DNA of 7,670 nucleotides from Actinomycetota bacterium (GCA_003134755.1 PLCK01000095.1:16226-23895); one strand, 5' to 3'. Positions 1 to 6,642 are shown, counted from the stretch's first letter. Numbers and translations are program-made. The notes: generated by a model from the letters alone, not told the origin.

Positions 1-1171
1 GGGCGAGACCTCCGACGCCGGCGCCGTTGAAGACGCTCACATGAACAGCACCTGCGGCCACCGTCAGCGGGGTTGTCGGCGTTGACTGTGCGGACGGCGC
101 TGCGGGAGCGTCCTGGATCAGTGAGTCGAACAACGCAGTTGCCTTCGCGGTGTCGATATCGTCGACGTCGACCCCGTTCTGCTTGCTGAACCCGCTCAGC
201 GGCATCGTCGTCAGGACGACGTTGCCGCTGCCCAGACCCTTCAGTTTGACGGCCAGCTTCGTCATGTCGCCCATGCCGGTACCCGAGTCGACCCTGATCG
301 ACTTCGTGAGTGCGTCGATGAAGCTGTTGAGCTTGAGCGGATCGGTCAACGTGCCGGCGCTCTCGGCCTTGCGGGCGACCGATGCCAGAAATTGCTGCTG
401 CCGCTTGATGCGGTCGATGTCACCAAGCGGCAGGCCGTATCGCTGCCGCACGAATGCCAGCGCAGTCGGGCCGTCGAGGTGGTGCGGGCCCGCTGTCAGG
501 TTCAACCCGGTCTGCACGTCATGGGCCGGCTTGGTCAGGCAGATGTCGACACCGCCCAATGCGCTGACCATGTGCTCGAAACCGGCGAAGTCGATCTCGA
601 CATAGTGGTCGACGTGGATGCCGGTCAGCATCTGCACGGTGCTCACGAGAAGTGGCGCCCCGCCGAGGGAGAACGCCGAGTTGAGTTTGTCGAAGTGCGC
701 TGGCTGCGAAACGCCCTTGGCGTCGACGTACGCGGGAATCGTCACCCAGGAGTCGCGAGGCAGCGAGACGAGCGTGGCCTTCTGATTGCCCTTCGCCAGG
801 TGCGCCAGAATCACCGTGTCGGAGCGCTGTCCCTCGACCTGGGTCTGGCCCTTCTGGGCCTGCGCGAACTGGTCGCCGGTGCCTGCCCGGCTGTCCGAGC
901 CCACGAGCAGCACGTTCTCTGCGCCGGCTTTCGCGGTTGCGCCGCCGCCGGAGATGACGCCCGGAATCCGCGGGATGTTGTGGTCGTAGTGCAGGTAGCG
1001 GCTGTACAGCAGGCCGCTGCTCGCCAGCACGAATATCGACAAGACCAGCGCAGTCGTCCCGAGCGGGCTTCGCCAGCCGCTTCGCGGCAGCCGTTGCCCG
1101 CGGGGCAGCTTGGTTACGCGGCGTGGCCCCCGTGGGTCGAGCTCAGGCGGCAGGGTTGTCGGTTCGGACAC
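1..1171 (-). CDS. LCP (LytR-CpsA-Psr) family glycopolymer transferase with LytR_C domain, partial
   Basis: LCP enzymes sit in the cytoplasmic membrane and move lipid-linked glycopolymers (teichoic acids, arabinogalactan, capsule) onto peptidoglycan on the outer face. The visible part is 390 residues from a GTG start; the C-terminus lies beyond the left edge. I see a basic cytoplasmic tail (about residues 1-36), one membrane segment (about 38-56), then the LCP domain (about 85-265). Family motifs are present: GSDSRAG (91-97) and SLPRDSW (136-142), with the Asp/Arg residues that bind Mg and pyrophosphate, HFDKLNSAF (159-167), a DFAGF block (194-198), and DRIKRQQQFL (253-262) with the conserved Arg. 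After a Pro/Thr/Ala-rich linker (about 355-375) comes VSVFNGAGVGGLA (378-390), the typical opening of a LytR_C domain. It is transcribed divergently from rmlA, which fits a role in attaching a rhamnose-containing polymer, but the actual substrate cannot be read from sequence. The family call is secure. Confidence 0.95.
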   Translation of the reverse strand, partial: MSEPTTLPPELDPRGPRRVTKLPRGQRLPRSGWRSPLGTTALVLSIFVLASSGLLYSRYLHYDHNIPRIPGVISGGGATAKAGAENVLLVGSDSRAGTGDQFAQAQKGQTQVEGQRSDTVILAHLAKGNQKATLVSLPRDSWVTIPAYVDAKGVSQPAHFDKLNSAFSLGGAPLLVSTVQMLTGIHVDHYVEIDFAGFEHMVSALGGVDICLTKPAHDVQTGLNLTAGPHHLDGPTALAFVRQRYGLPLGDIDRIKRQQQFLASVARKAESAGTLTDPLKLNSFIDALTKSIRVDSGTGMGDMTKLAVKLKGLGSGNVVLTTMPLSGFSKQNGVDVDDIDTAKATALFDSLIQDAPAAPSAQSTPTTPLTVAAGAVHVSVFNGAGVGGLA

Positions 1172-1180
1172 GGTGGATGG

Positions 1181-1186
1181 TCTCCC
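1181..1186 (-). promoter_or_regulatory. Ribosome binding site of the LCP gene
   Basis: On the minus strand GGGAGA lies 9 bases before the GTG at 1171-1169. It is the only purine-rich Shine-Dalgarno-like stretch close to a start in this frame. The frame stays open further upstream without a stop, so this site is the main reason for choosing the GTG at 1171. Confidence 0.55.
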
Positions 1187-1272
1187 AGGGGTCGGCGTCC
1201 GGACTCGCGTCGGGTTCGAGGCTAACCGGCCCCGGCGTCGGATGCGGGGATCCACGCTGGCGCTGCCGGTGC

Positions 1273-1299
1273 GGGCGGTTTGAGGGCGGGGCGCCGGGG
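1273..1299 (+). other. G-rich tract with four runs of three or more G
   Basis: Runs of G fall at 1273-1275, 1284-1286, 1288-1291 and 1296-1299, with spacers of 8, 1 and 4 bases. This pattern could fold into a G-quadruplex on the plus strand. The first spacer is longer than the classical limit of seven, and such tracts arise by chance in DNA this rich in G, so a function is only a possibility. Confidence 0.3.
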
Positions 1300-1310
1300 C
1301 GCTCGGCTCC

Positions 1311-1337
1311 GCTCGATCCGCTCGATGCGCTCGATCC
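1311..1337. repeat. Threefold 9-bp tandem repeat in the divergent promoter region
   Basis: GCTCGATCC, GCTCGATGC and GCTCGATCC follow one another without spacers, and a degenerate copy (GCTCGGCTCC) precedes them at 1301-1310. The array lies about 50-75 bases upstream of the rmlA start codon. It could be a regulator binding array in a shared control region, or a slippage-born repeat with no role. The repetition itself is plain in the sequence; any function is inference. Confidence 0.7.
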
Positions 1338-1373
1338 GCAGGAGCTTCTCAGGTGCCGTGCGCCACGCTCCGG

Positions 1374-1379
1374 TAACCT
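1374..1379 (+). promoter_or_regulatory. Candidate -10 element of rmlA, possibly giving a leaderless transcript
   Basis: TAACCT fits the actinobacterial -10 consensus TANNNT and ends 8 bases before the rmlA ATG. Transcription normally starts 6-8 bases past a -10, which would place the 5' end at or almost at the start codon. In line with this, no Shine-Dalgarno sequence precedes the ATG; the bases there are pyrimidine-rich (CCTCCTGCGCC). No -35 hexamer is evident at a 16-18 base spacing. Confidence 0.45.
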
Positions 1380-1387
1380 CCTGCGCC

Positions 1388-2452
1388 ATGAAGGCTCTTG
1401 TGTTGTCGGGGGGCGCAGGTACCCGATTGCGCCCAATTACCCACACGTCGGCCAAACAGTTGGTGCCGGTCGCGAACAAGCCGGTTCTTTTCTACGGTCT
1501 CGAGGCGATACGCGACGCCGGCATCACCGACGTCGGGATCATCGTGGGCGACACCCACGCCGAGATCGAGGCGGCGGTCGGTGACGGCTCGGCGCTCGGG
1601 ATCAAGGCGACCTACATCCCGCAGTCGGCGCCCCTCGGCCTGGCGCATTGCGTCCTGATCGCGCACGACTTCCTCGGCGACGACGATTTCGTCATGTATC
1701 TGGGGGACAACTTCATCATCGGCGGCATCACCGATCTGGTCGACGAGTTCAAGCGCGGCGGCGCAGACGCCCAGATCCTGCTCACCCGGGTCGAGAATCC
1801 GCAGCAGTTCGGCATTGCCGAGCTCGACGCCCGCGGCGCGATCGTACGGTTGGTCGAGAAGCCGAGCGAACCGAAGAGTGACCTGGCGCTGGTTGGCGTC
1901 TACATGTTCGCGCCGACGATTCACGACGCGGTTGCGGCGATCAAGCCGAGCGGGCGTGGCGAGCTCGAGATCACCGACGCGATCCAATGGCTGGTCGACA
2001 ACGGCAAGGATGTCCGCCCGCATCTGGTCACCGGGTATTGGAAGGACACCGGTCGGCTCGAGGACATGCTCGAGTGCAATCGCAAGGTGCTCGAATCCGT
2101 CGAGCCTTCATGCAAGGGCAGCGTCGACGACGTCAGCCGCATCATCGGCCGCGTCGTCATCGAAGAAGGCGCGTCTATCGAGCGTTCGACGGTGCGCGGT
2201 CCGGCGATCATCGGCCGCGGCACCCGCATCGTCGACAGCTACGTCGGGCCGTTCACGTCGATCTACCACGACTGCCTGATCGAGTCGACCGAGGTCGAGC
2301 ACTCGATCGTCCTCGAGTCGACGAAGATCATTGGAGTGAGCCGGATCGAGGATTCTCTGATCGGCAAAGAAGTCGAGGTCTCGCCGTCGACAGCGTTGCC
2401 TCGCGCCCACCGCCTGATGCTGGGCGACCACAGCAAGGTCTCGCTCGCCTGA
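1388..2452 (+). CDS. rmlA: Glucose-1-phosphate thymidylyltransferase, long form (RmlA/RfbA)
   Basis: Joins glucose-1-phosphate and dTTP to give dTDP-glucose and pyrophosphate in the cytoplasm, the first step toward dTDP-L-rhamnose and other dTDP-6-deoxysugars. The ATG at 1388 gives 354 residues opening with MKALVLSGGAGTRLRP, the nucleotide-binding signature at the usual N-terminal position. Further sugar-nucleotidyltransferase features are KQLVPVANKP (23-32), YLGDN with its metal-binding Asp (104-108), VEKP (156-159), GVYMF (170-174), ELEITDAI (192-199) and GYWKDTG (216-222). About 110 residues beyond the catalytic domain (from about 245) show spaced hydrophobic repeats (VVIEEGASIE, AIIGRGTRI, YVGPFTSI) typical of a left-handed beta-helix. 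Length and tail match the long StrD-like form rather than the roughly 290-residue short RmlA. It heads the operon and its stop overlaps the probable start of the next gene. Specificity for dTTP is inferred from family and neighbours. Confidence 0.95.
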   Translation: MKALVLSGGAGTRLRPITHTSAKQLVPVANKPVLFYGLEAIRDAGITDVGIIVGDTHAEIEAAVGDGSALGIKATYIPQSAPLGLAHCVLIAHDFLGDDDFVMYLGDNFIIGGITDLVDEFKRGGADAQILLTRVENPQQFGIAELDARGAIVRLVEKPSEPKSDLALVGVYMFAPTIHDAVAAIKPSGRGELEITDAIQWLVDNGKDVRPHLVTGYWKDTGRLEDMLECNRKVLESVEPSCKGSVDDVSRIIGRVVIEEGASIERSTVRGPAIIGRGTRIVDSYVGPFTSIYHDCLIESTEVEHSIVLESTKIIGVSRIEDSLIGKEVEVSPSTALPRAHRLMLGDHSKVSLA

Positions 2453-4728
2453 GTGCCTATCAGGCTGTCGCGCCCGCCGACGACAGCACAGAGCAGACCG
2501 ACGCCCGAACCGTCGGGAGCGGGGCGCCGGCGCTGACGCTCGCGTTTGCCTCTGTGGTGCCTGCGATCCTCGCCGCGGCCTGGGTGGCTTCGGCACTTCT
2601 GTTGCTCGTCCTGCATGTCTACCGCCCTATTCCGGCCACGGTGCTCGGCCTCGGGCTCGGTCTCGCGCTCGCCCGCCCGGCGATCCGGGTGACCCGCTCG
2701 GCCGCGGCGTCCTTCGGCGACGTTCCGTGGTGGGTGCTGATCGGCGTCCTCGCGATCGTTGCGATTTTTGGAGCTTTGACGTTCGCGCACAGCGCCGAAG
2801 ACGTGCTCGTGCGCCGCGACCCCGGCTCGTACGCGATGAGCGCCAGCTGGCTGTCGGGTCACGGCACCATCCAGATGCCGATCCACGCACAGCTGTTCGG
2901 CGCTCCGAACCAGCATCTGGTGTTGGCGTCGCAAGGCTTCTACCGGCAGGGTTCGCACGCCATTCCGCAGTTCATGACGGGGGTGCCGGCGCTGCTCGCC
3001 GTCGGCGGTTGGATCGACGGTCTCGCGGGCGTGCTGCATGGCAACGCGGTGCTGTCGATGCTGGCGCTGCTGGCATTCGCCGGACTTGCGCTGCGCCTCA
3101 TCGGCCCGCGCTGGACTCCGCTGGCCGTGCTCGTACTCGCCTTGGTGCAGCCCGAACTCGACGTCGCGCGCGCGGCGTACAGCGAACCGGCGGCGCAACT
3201 GCTGCTGCTCGGTGGGCTGGCGATCGTCATCGACGCCCTTATCGCCGGACACCTGTTGCCAGGCCGCGTTCCTACTGCCGGTACCAACCCGGTCGCGCGG
3301 ATCGTTGCCGAACGCGGGCTCTTCGTCGGAGGGCTCGTTCTCGGGTTGGTGTCCGTTGTCCGGATCGACGCCGTCGCCGACCTCTTCCCGCTGGTCCCGC
3401 TGATCGGCTGGCTCGCCTACCACCGTGCGCACGGCTGGCGCCGGCTCGCTTCAGGGATGCTGCTCGGTCTGGCACTCGGCGCGTTCGACTGCGTCGTCCT
3501 GACGTTGCCGTATGCCAAGCACCTCGGGACTGACCTGAAGCTCGTCGCATTCGGATTCGCCGTGCTGGTGCCAGCCACGTTGGCGGGCCTCCTCGTCGCC
3601 CGCTGGTGGGATCACCGGACGGCGCGCCTTGCCGAACTTCCGTCCATCGAGCCCGACTCGGTGCTCGAACCCGCAAAGCGCTCATCGATCCGACGGGTGT
3701 GCACGCGGCTCGACCGGTTCGCGCTTCGTACTGTCACCTTCGTCCGGCCCTCTTTCATCAGGTGGCGGGCGGCGGGCGCCGCGGCCGGCGTCCTTCTGAT
3801 CGGTATCTTCTTCGCGATCAGGCCGCACCTCATGACAATGCGCTGGAATCCGAACTCGGGCGGCGCCAATTACGTGGTCCAGGTGCAGCGTTTTCAGGGT
3901 ATGGCCGAGGACGCCACCCGGTCCTACTACGAGAACGCCGCGATCTGGTTGTCGTGGTACGTCGGCTGGGCCACCCTCGCCTTGGCGCTGCTTGGCGCGT
4001 GCTTGCTGGCCTTCGGGCAGGTAGCCGGACGTCGCAGGGTCTGGGTGCCTTCATTCCTGGTGTTCTTCTTCACAACGGCGCTTGTGCTCCTCAAGCCGAG
4101 CATCACATCGGACCATCCGTGGGCAGATCGGCGTTTCGTGCCCGTGGCGCTGCCCGGCGTGGTGCTGTTCGCCGTCGCGGCGACCGCGATGCTGGTCGAA
4201 GGGTTGCGCCGGAGCTGGCCGCGAACGTCGTGGCGAGCGGGTGGGTTGGCGGTGGCCCGTGGTGCCCTCGGCGCGGCGCTGGTCGCGCTGATCGTCGTCC
4301 CTACCTGGTTCGGTTCGAAGGACGTGCTCTACAGCAAGACCGAAGTGGGCGAACCCGCGCTCGTTCGCACCGTCTGCGCGGCCCTGCGCCCTGGCGACGT
4401 CGTCCTCGCCGTCGGGAACCGGGCGAAGGCCGAATGGCCGGGAACGCTGCGGGTGATGTGCGGGGTCGACGCCGGCTATCTGGACGGCGCGGACGACGCG
4501 GCCGGGATGGCGGCCGTAGCGGCCCAGGCGACTGCCGACGGCGGGCGACTGATGCTGCTCGTCGAGAGCGTGAGTGACAAGCAGGCGGCGCAGTCCGAAG
4601 CCGCCTGGCCCGATCAGCCGACCGGCTTCCTCCGGACGGCTGAGTCAGCGCATACGCTCGTCAAGCGGCCGGGCAAACCCACGCCGTTCGACACCACGAT
4701 GTGGCTCGGCCCTTACCTGCCTCGCTGA
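2449..4728 (+). CDS. Large polytopic membrane protein, probable GT-C type glycosyltransferase
   Basis: From CTG 2449 the product is 759 residues with about 13-14 hydrophobic segments (for example near 28-57, 92-112, 200-218, 249-264, 290-308, 335-352, 366-385, 441-457, 499-522, 532-548, 566-583, 603-622). A hydrophilic region lies at about 386-440. A C-terminal domain of about 137 residues is probably extracytoplasmic and has two Cys (643, 671) that could pair. RRDPGSYA (122-129), in the first loop after a membrane segment, and RAAYSEP (241-247) recall the acidic loop motif and arrangement of GT-C glycosyltransferases, which transfer sugars from polyprenyl-phosphate donors outside the membrane. 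I do not recognise a named family. Its place between rmlA and rmlB suggests envelope glycan assembly. No ATG, GTG or TTG lies in frame near the rmlA stop. CTG 2449 overlaps that stop (CTGA) with AAGG ten bases upstream; the next usual start is GTG 2554 (724 residues). The frame is certain, the start is not, and the enzymatic role is inferred. Confidence 0.8.
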   Translation: MSAYQAVAPADDSTEQTDARTVGSGAPALTLAFASVVPAILAAAWVASALLLLVLHVYRPIPATVLGLGLGLALARPAIRVTRSAAASFGDVPWWVLIGVLAIVAIFGALTFAHSAEDVLVRRDPGSYAMSASWLSGHGTIQMPIHAQLFGAPNQHLVLASQGFYRQGSHAIPQFMTGVPALLAVGGWIDGLAGVLHGNAVLSMLALLAFAGLALRLIGPRWTPLAVLVLALVQPELDVARAAYSEPAAQLLLLGGLAIVIDALIAGHLLPGRVPTAGTNPVARIVAERGLFVGGLVLGLVSVVRIDAVADLFPLVPLIGWLAYHRAHGWRRLASGMLLGLALGAFDCVVLTLPYAKHLGTDLKLVAFGFAVLVPATLAGLLVARWWDHRTARLAELPSIEPDSVLEPAKRSSIRRVCTRLDRFALRTVTFVRPSFIRWRAAGAAAGVLLIGIFFAIRPHLMTMRWNPNSGGANYVVQVQRFQGMAEDATRSYYENAAIWLSWYVGWATLALALLGACLLAFGQVAGRRRVWVPSFLVFFFTTALVLLKPSITSDHPWADRRFVPVALPGVVLFAVAATAMLVEGLRRSWPRTSWRAGGLAVARGALGAALVALIVVPTWFGSKDVLYSKTEVGEPALVRTVCAALRPGDVVLAVGNRAKAEWPGTLRVMCGVDAGYLDGADDAAGMAAVAAQATADGGRLMLLVESVSDKQAAQSEAAWPDQPTGFLRTAESAHTLVKRPGKPTPFDTTMWLGPYLPR

Positions 4729-4735
4729 CTTCGAC

Positions 4736-4742
4736 GAAAGAG
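4736..4742 (+). promoter_or_regulatory. Ribosome binding site of rmlB
   Basis: GAAAGAG sits five bases before the ATG at 4748, in the 19-base gap after the membrane protein gene. It supports the ATG over the in-frame GTG at 4742, which lies within the site itself. The gap is too short for an obvious separate promoter or terminator, so rmlB probably shares a transcript with the genes before it. Confidence 0.6.
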
Positions 4743-4747
4743 TGGAC

Positions 4748-5734
4748 ATGCGGGTACTCGTCACCGGTGCAGCCGGATTCATCGGTTCGCACTACGTGCG
4801 CACGATGCTGTCGGGCGGGTATCCCGGGTTCGAGGACGCCGAGGTCACGGTGTTCGACAAGTTGACCTACGCCGGCAACCTCGACAATCTCGCACCGGTG
4901 GCCGACAGCCCTCGCTATCGCTTCGTGCGCGGTGACATCTGCGACGCGATCGAAGTCGCGAACGCCTTGCCAGGTCACGACATCGTCGTCAACTTCGCGG
5001 CCGAGACACACGTCGACCGCTCAATCACCGGTGCTGCGGGCTTCGTGACGACGAACGTGCTCGGCGCCCAGACCTTGTTCGAGGGGTGCGTGCAGGCGGG
5101 CATCGGACGAGTCGTGCACGTGTCGACAGATGAGGTCTACGGCACAATTCCTGCGGGCTCCTGGGCCGAAGATCACATCCTTGAGCCGAATTCACCTTAT
5201 TCCGCAAGCAAAGCGGGTGCTGACCTGCTGGCGCGCGCCTACGCAGGCACATACGGCTTGAACATCTCGGTCACGCGATGCACGAACAACTACGGCCCCT
5301 ACCAGTTTCCCGAGAAGGTCATCCCGCTATTCGTCACGAACCTGATCGACGGACTCAAGGTTCCGCTGTACGGCACCGGCGAGAACGTTCGCGACTGGTT
5401 GCACGTCGACGATCACTGCCGTGGCATTCAGCTCGTGGTCGAGTCGGGCGCGGCCGGCCAGTTCTACAACATCGGCGGCGGCATCGAGCTCGCGAACAAG
5501 GAGCTCACGCAACGGCTGCTCGACGCCTGCGGTGCGACCTGGGACTCGGTCGAGTTCGTAGAAGACCGCAAGAACCACGATCTGCGCTATTCGGTGGACG
5601 ACGCCAAGCTGCGGGGGATGGGATACGTGCCCCGCACGTCCTTCGACGAGGGCCTCGCGCAAACCGTGCGGTGGTACCACGACAACCAGCCGTGGTGGCG
5701 GGCGCTCAAGGACAGGGCGGCGCTCTCGAAGTGA
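4748..5734 (+). CDS. rmlB: dTDP-glucose 4,6-dehydratase (RmlB/RfbB)
   Basis: Converts dTDP-glucose to dTDP-4-dehydro-6-deoxyglucose with tightly bound NAD, the second step of dTDP-rhamnose synthesis, in the cytoplasm. The 328 residues are within the normal family range. It is an extended short-chain dehydrogenase: the NAD-binding glycine motif GAAGFIG is at 7-13, and DKLTYAGNLDNL (37-48) is the usual RmlB block after the second strand. The active site STDEVYG (126-132) carries the Thr-Asp-Glu triad specific to dehydratases. YSASK (151-155) gives the catalytic Tyr151 and Lys155. NNYGPYQFPEK (180-190) and RDWLHVDDH (215-223) are conserved substrate-binding and late family motifs. All key residues are present, so it should be active. 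The start is set by the position of the glycine motif and the upstream Shine-Dalgarno sequence. Its stop overlaps the rmlD start by four bases. Confidence 0.97.
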   Translation: MRVLVTGAAGFIGSHYVRTMLSGGYPGFEDAEVTVFDKLTYAGNLDNLAPVADSPRYRFVRGDICDAIEVANALPGHDIVVNFAAETHVDRSITGAAGFVTTNVLGAQTLFEGCVQAGIGRVVHVSTDEVYGTIPAGSWAEDHILEPNSPYSASKAGADLLARAYAGTYGLNISVTRCTNNYGPYQFPEKVIPLFVTNLIDGLKVPLYGTGENVRDWLHVDDHCRGIQLVVESGAAGQFYNIGGGIELANKELTQRLLDACGATWDSVEFVEDRKNHDLRYSVDDAKLRGMGYVPRTSFDEGLAQTVRWYHDNQPWWRALKDRAALSK

Positions 5735-6621
5735 CCGAAGTCACCGAACTGGCCGTGCGGTGGTTGGTGGTCGGCGCCGGTGGCCAGCTCGGTACTGACA
5801 TATTGCGCGTCCTCGAAAGAGGCGGTGAGCGCGACGTCGTCGGGCTGACCCGTGCAGATCTCGACGTCGCCGATCGAACCGCGGTCGACAAGGCTCTTGC
5901 GGCGCATGCACCGTCCGTCGTCGTGAACGCGGCTGCCTACACGGCGGTCGACGCGGCCGAGACCGACGAGGCTGCCGCCGCGGCCGCGAACACGGCCGCC
6001 CCTGGCTTTCTTGCCGAGGCGTGCGCGCAGTCGGGCGCCCGGCTTGTGCACCTCTCGACGGACTATGTGTTCGCCGGCGACGGCACGCAGCCGTATGACG
6101 AGGATGATCCGACCGGTCCGCGCTCGGTCTATGGCCGCACGAAGCTCGCCGGAGAGAAGGCTGTGCTGCACGCTCTTCCCTCGGCGTATGTGGTGCGAAC
6201 AGCGTGGGTCTACGGCGCCGCCGGATCCAACTTCGTCAAGACCATGGCCAAGCTCGAGCGCACCCACGAAACGCTGTCGGTAGTCGACGACCAGCGCGGC
6301 TCGCCGACCTGGTCCTTCGATCTGGCTACCGGCGTCGTCGCCCTCGCCCGCAGCGGTGCGAGCGGCGGGGTCTACCACTGCACCAACTCCGGCGAAACGA
6401 CCTGGTGCGGCTTCGCTCGGGCCATCTTCGAAGAACTGGGCGCCGATCCGGCACGGGTGGCGCCGACTACGACCGAGGCTTTTCCCCGGCCGGCTCCCCG
6501 GCCGGCCTACTCGGTGCTCGCCAACCGACGCTGGGAGCAGGCCGGGTTGCCTGCGATGCCGCACTGGCGCGACGCCCTTCACCGCGCGTTCGCTGCAGAG
6601 GCAGCGCTTCGGATCGGGTAA
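5731..6621 (+). CDS. rmlD: dTDP-4-dehydrorhamnose reductase (RmlD/RfbD)
   Basis: Reduces dTDP-4-dehydro-L-rhamnose to dTDP-L-rhamnose with NAD(P)H, the last step of the pathway. From GTG 5731 it is 296 residues, the usual length. The cofactor glycine motif GAGGQLG is at 15-21, followed by the LDVAD block (44-48) and VNAAAYTAVDAAE (65-77), a family signature. The catalytic residues lie in STDYVF (109-114) and YGRTKLAGE (134-142; Tyr134, Lys138). RTAWVYG (156-162), DDQRGSPTW (186-194) and RPAPRPAYS (253-261) are further RmlD hallmarks. The GTG shares bases with the rmlB stop (GTGA), which points to translational coupling; only a weak AGGG lies upstream. An in-frame GTG at 5755 would start just before the first beta-strand and is a real alternative. 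Its presence argues that the operon makes dTDP-L-rhamnose rather than another dTDP-sugar, although RmlC is not encoded in this window. Confidence 0.96.
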   Translation: MTEVTELAVRWLVVGAGGQLGTDILRVLERGGERDVVGLTRADLDVADRTAVDKALAAHAPSVVVNAAAYTAVDAAETDEAAAAAANTAAPGFLAEACAQSGARLVHLSTDYVFAGDGTQPYDEDDPTGPRSVYGRTKLAGEKAVLHALPSAYVVRTAWVYGAAGSNFVKTMAKLERTHETLSVVDDQRGSPTWSFDLATGVVALARSGASGGVYHCTNSGETTWCGFARAIFEELGADPARVAPTTTEAFPRPAPRPAYSVLANRRWEQAGLPAMPHWRDALHRAFAAEAALRIG

Positions 6622-6642
6622 CGATCGTCCGCCGTTCGGCTC

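Larger units (their letters stand above)
1172..1387. promoter_or_regulatory. Divergent intergenic control region between the LCP gene and rmlA
   Basis: These 216 bases must carry the promoters of two genes reading away from each other. The rmlA reading frame stays open back to 1280, but that stretch encodes Arg/Ser-rich low-complexity sequence (RSIRSMRSIR) unlike the RmlA family, so I treat it as non-coding. Visible elements are a G-rich tract (1273-1299), a 9-bp tandem repeat (1311-1337) and a TAACCT -10-like hexamer close to rmlA. On the minus strand TAGCCT (1224-1219) is a possible -10 for the LCP gene, about 48 bases before its start. I see no convincing -35 element for either direction, which is common in actinobacterial promoters. 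Confidence 0.5.

Noticed and set aside
392..1225. Long plus-strand open frame opposite the LCP gene
   Set aside because: Its translation is low-complexity, rich in Arg, Val and Ala, and matches no family, while the minus strand encodes a full set of LCP motifs. It is a shadow frame of high-GC DNA.
1356..1383. AGGAGG on the minus strand followed by a 5-codon frame (GTG to TGA), a possible leader peptide for the LCP gene
   Set aside because: The bases are fully explained as the pyrimidine-rich sequence before the rmlA start. The frame has no regulatory codon run and no attenuator-like hairpin pair was seen after it.
1280..1387. N-terminal extension of rmlA starting at 1280
   Set aside because: The added residues (RSIRSMRSIR and similar) come from the 9-bp repeat, do not resemble the family, and would push the nucleotide-binding motif away from its usual N-terminal position.
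1987..2448. Upstream extension of the membrane protein frame inside rmlA
   Set aside because: An ATG at 1987 opens this frame, but the 154 codons lie within the conserved rmlA tail and translate to Arg/Gly-rich sequence. It is not a credible start.
2263..3432. 389-codon minus-strand open frame opposite the membrane protein gene
   Set aside because: Its translation is dominated by Arg, Glu, Gln and His with no domain pattern. The plus strand encodes clear membrane segments, so this is a shadow frame.
6484..6506. Direct repeat CCCCGGCCGGC twice with a 12-base period
   Set aside because: It lies within rmlD and encodes the conserved RPAPRPA motif of the family, so it reflects protein sequence and codon bias rather than a DNA element.
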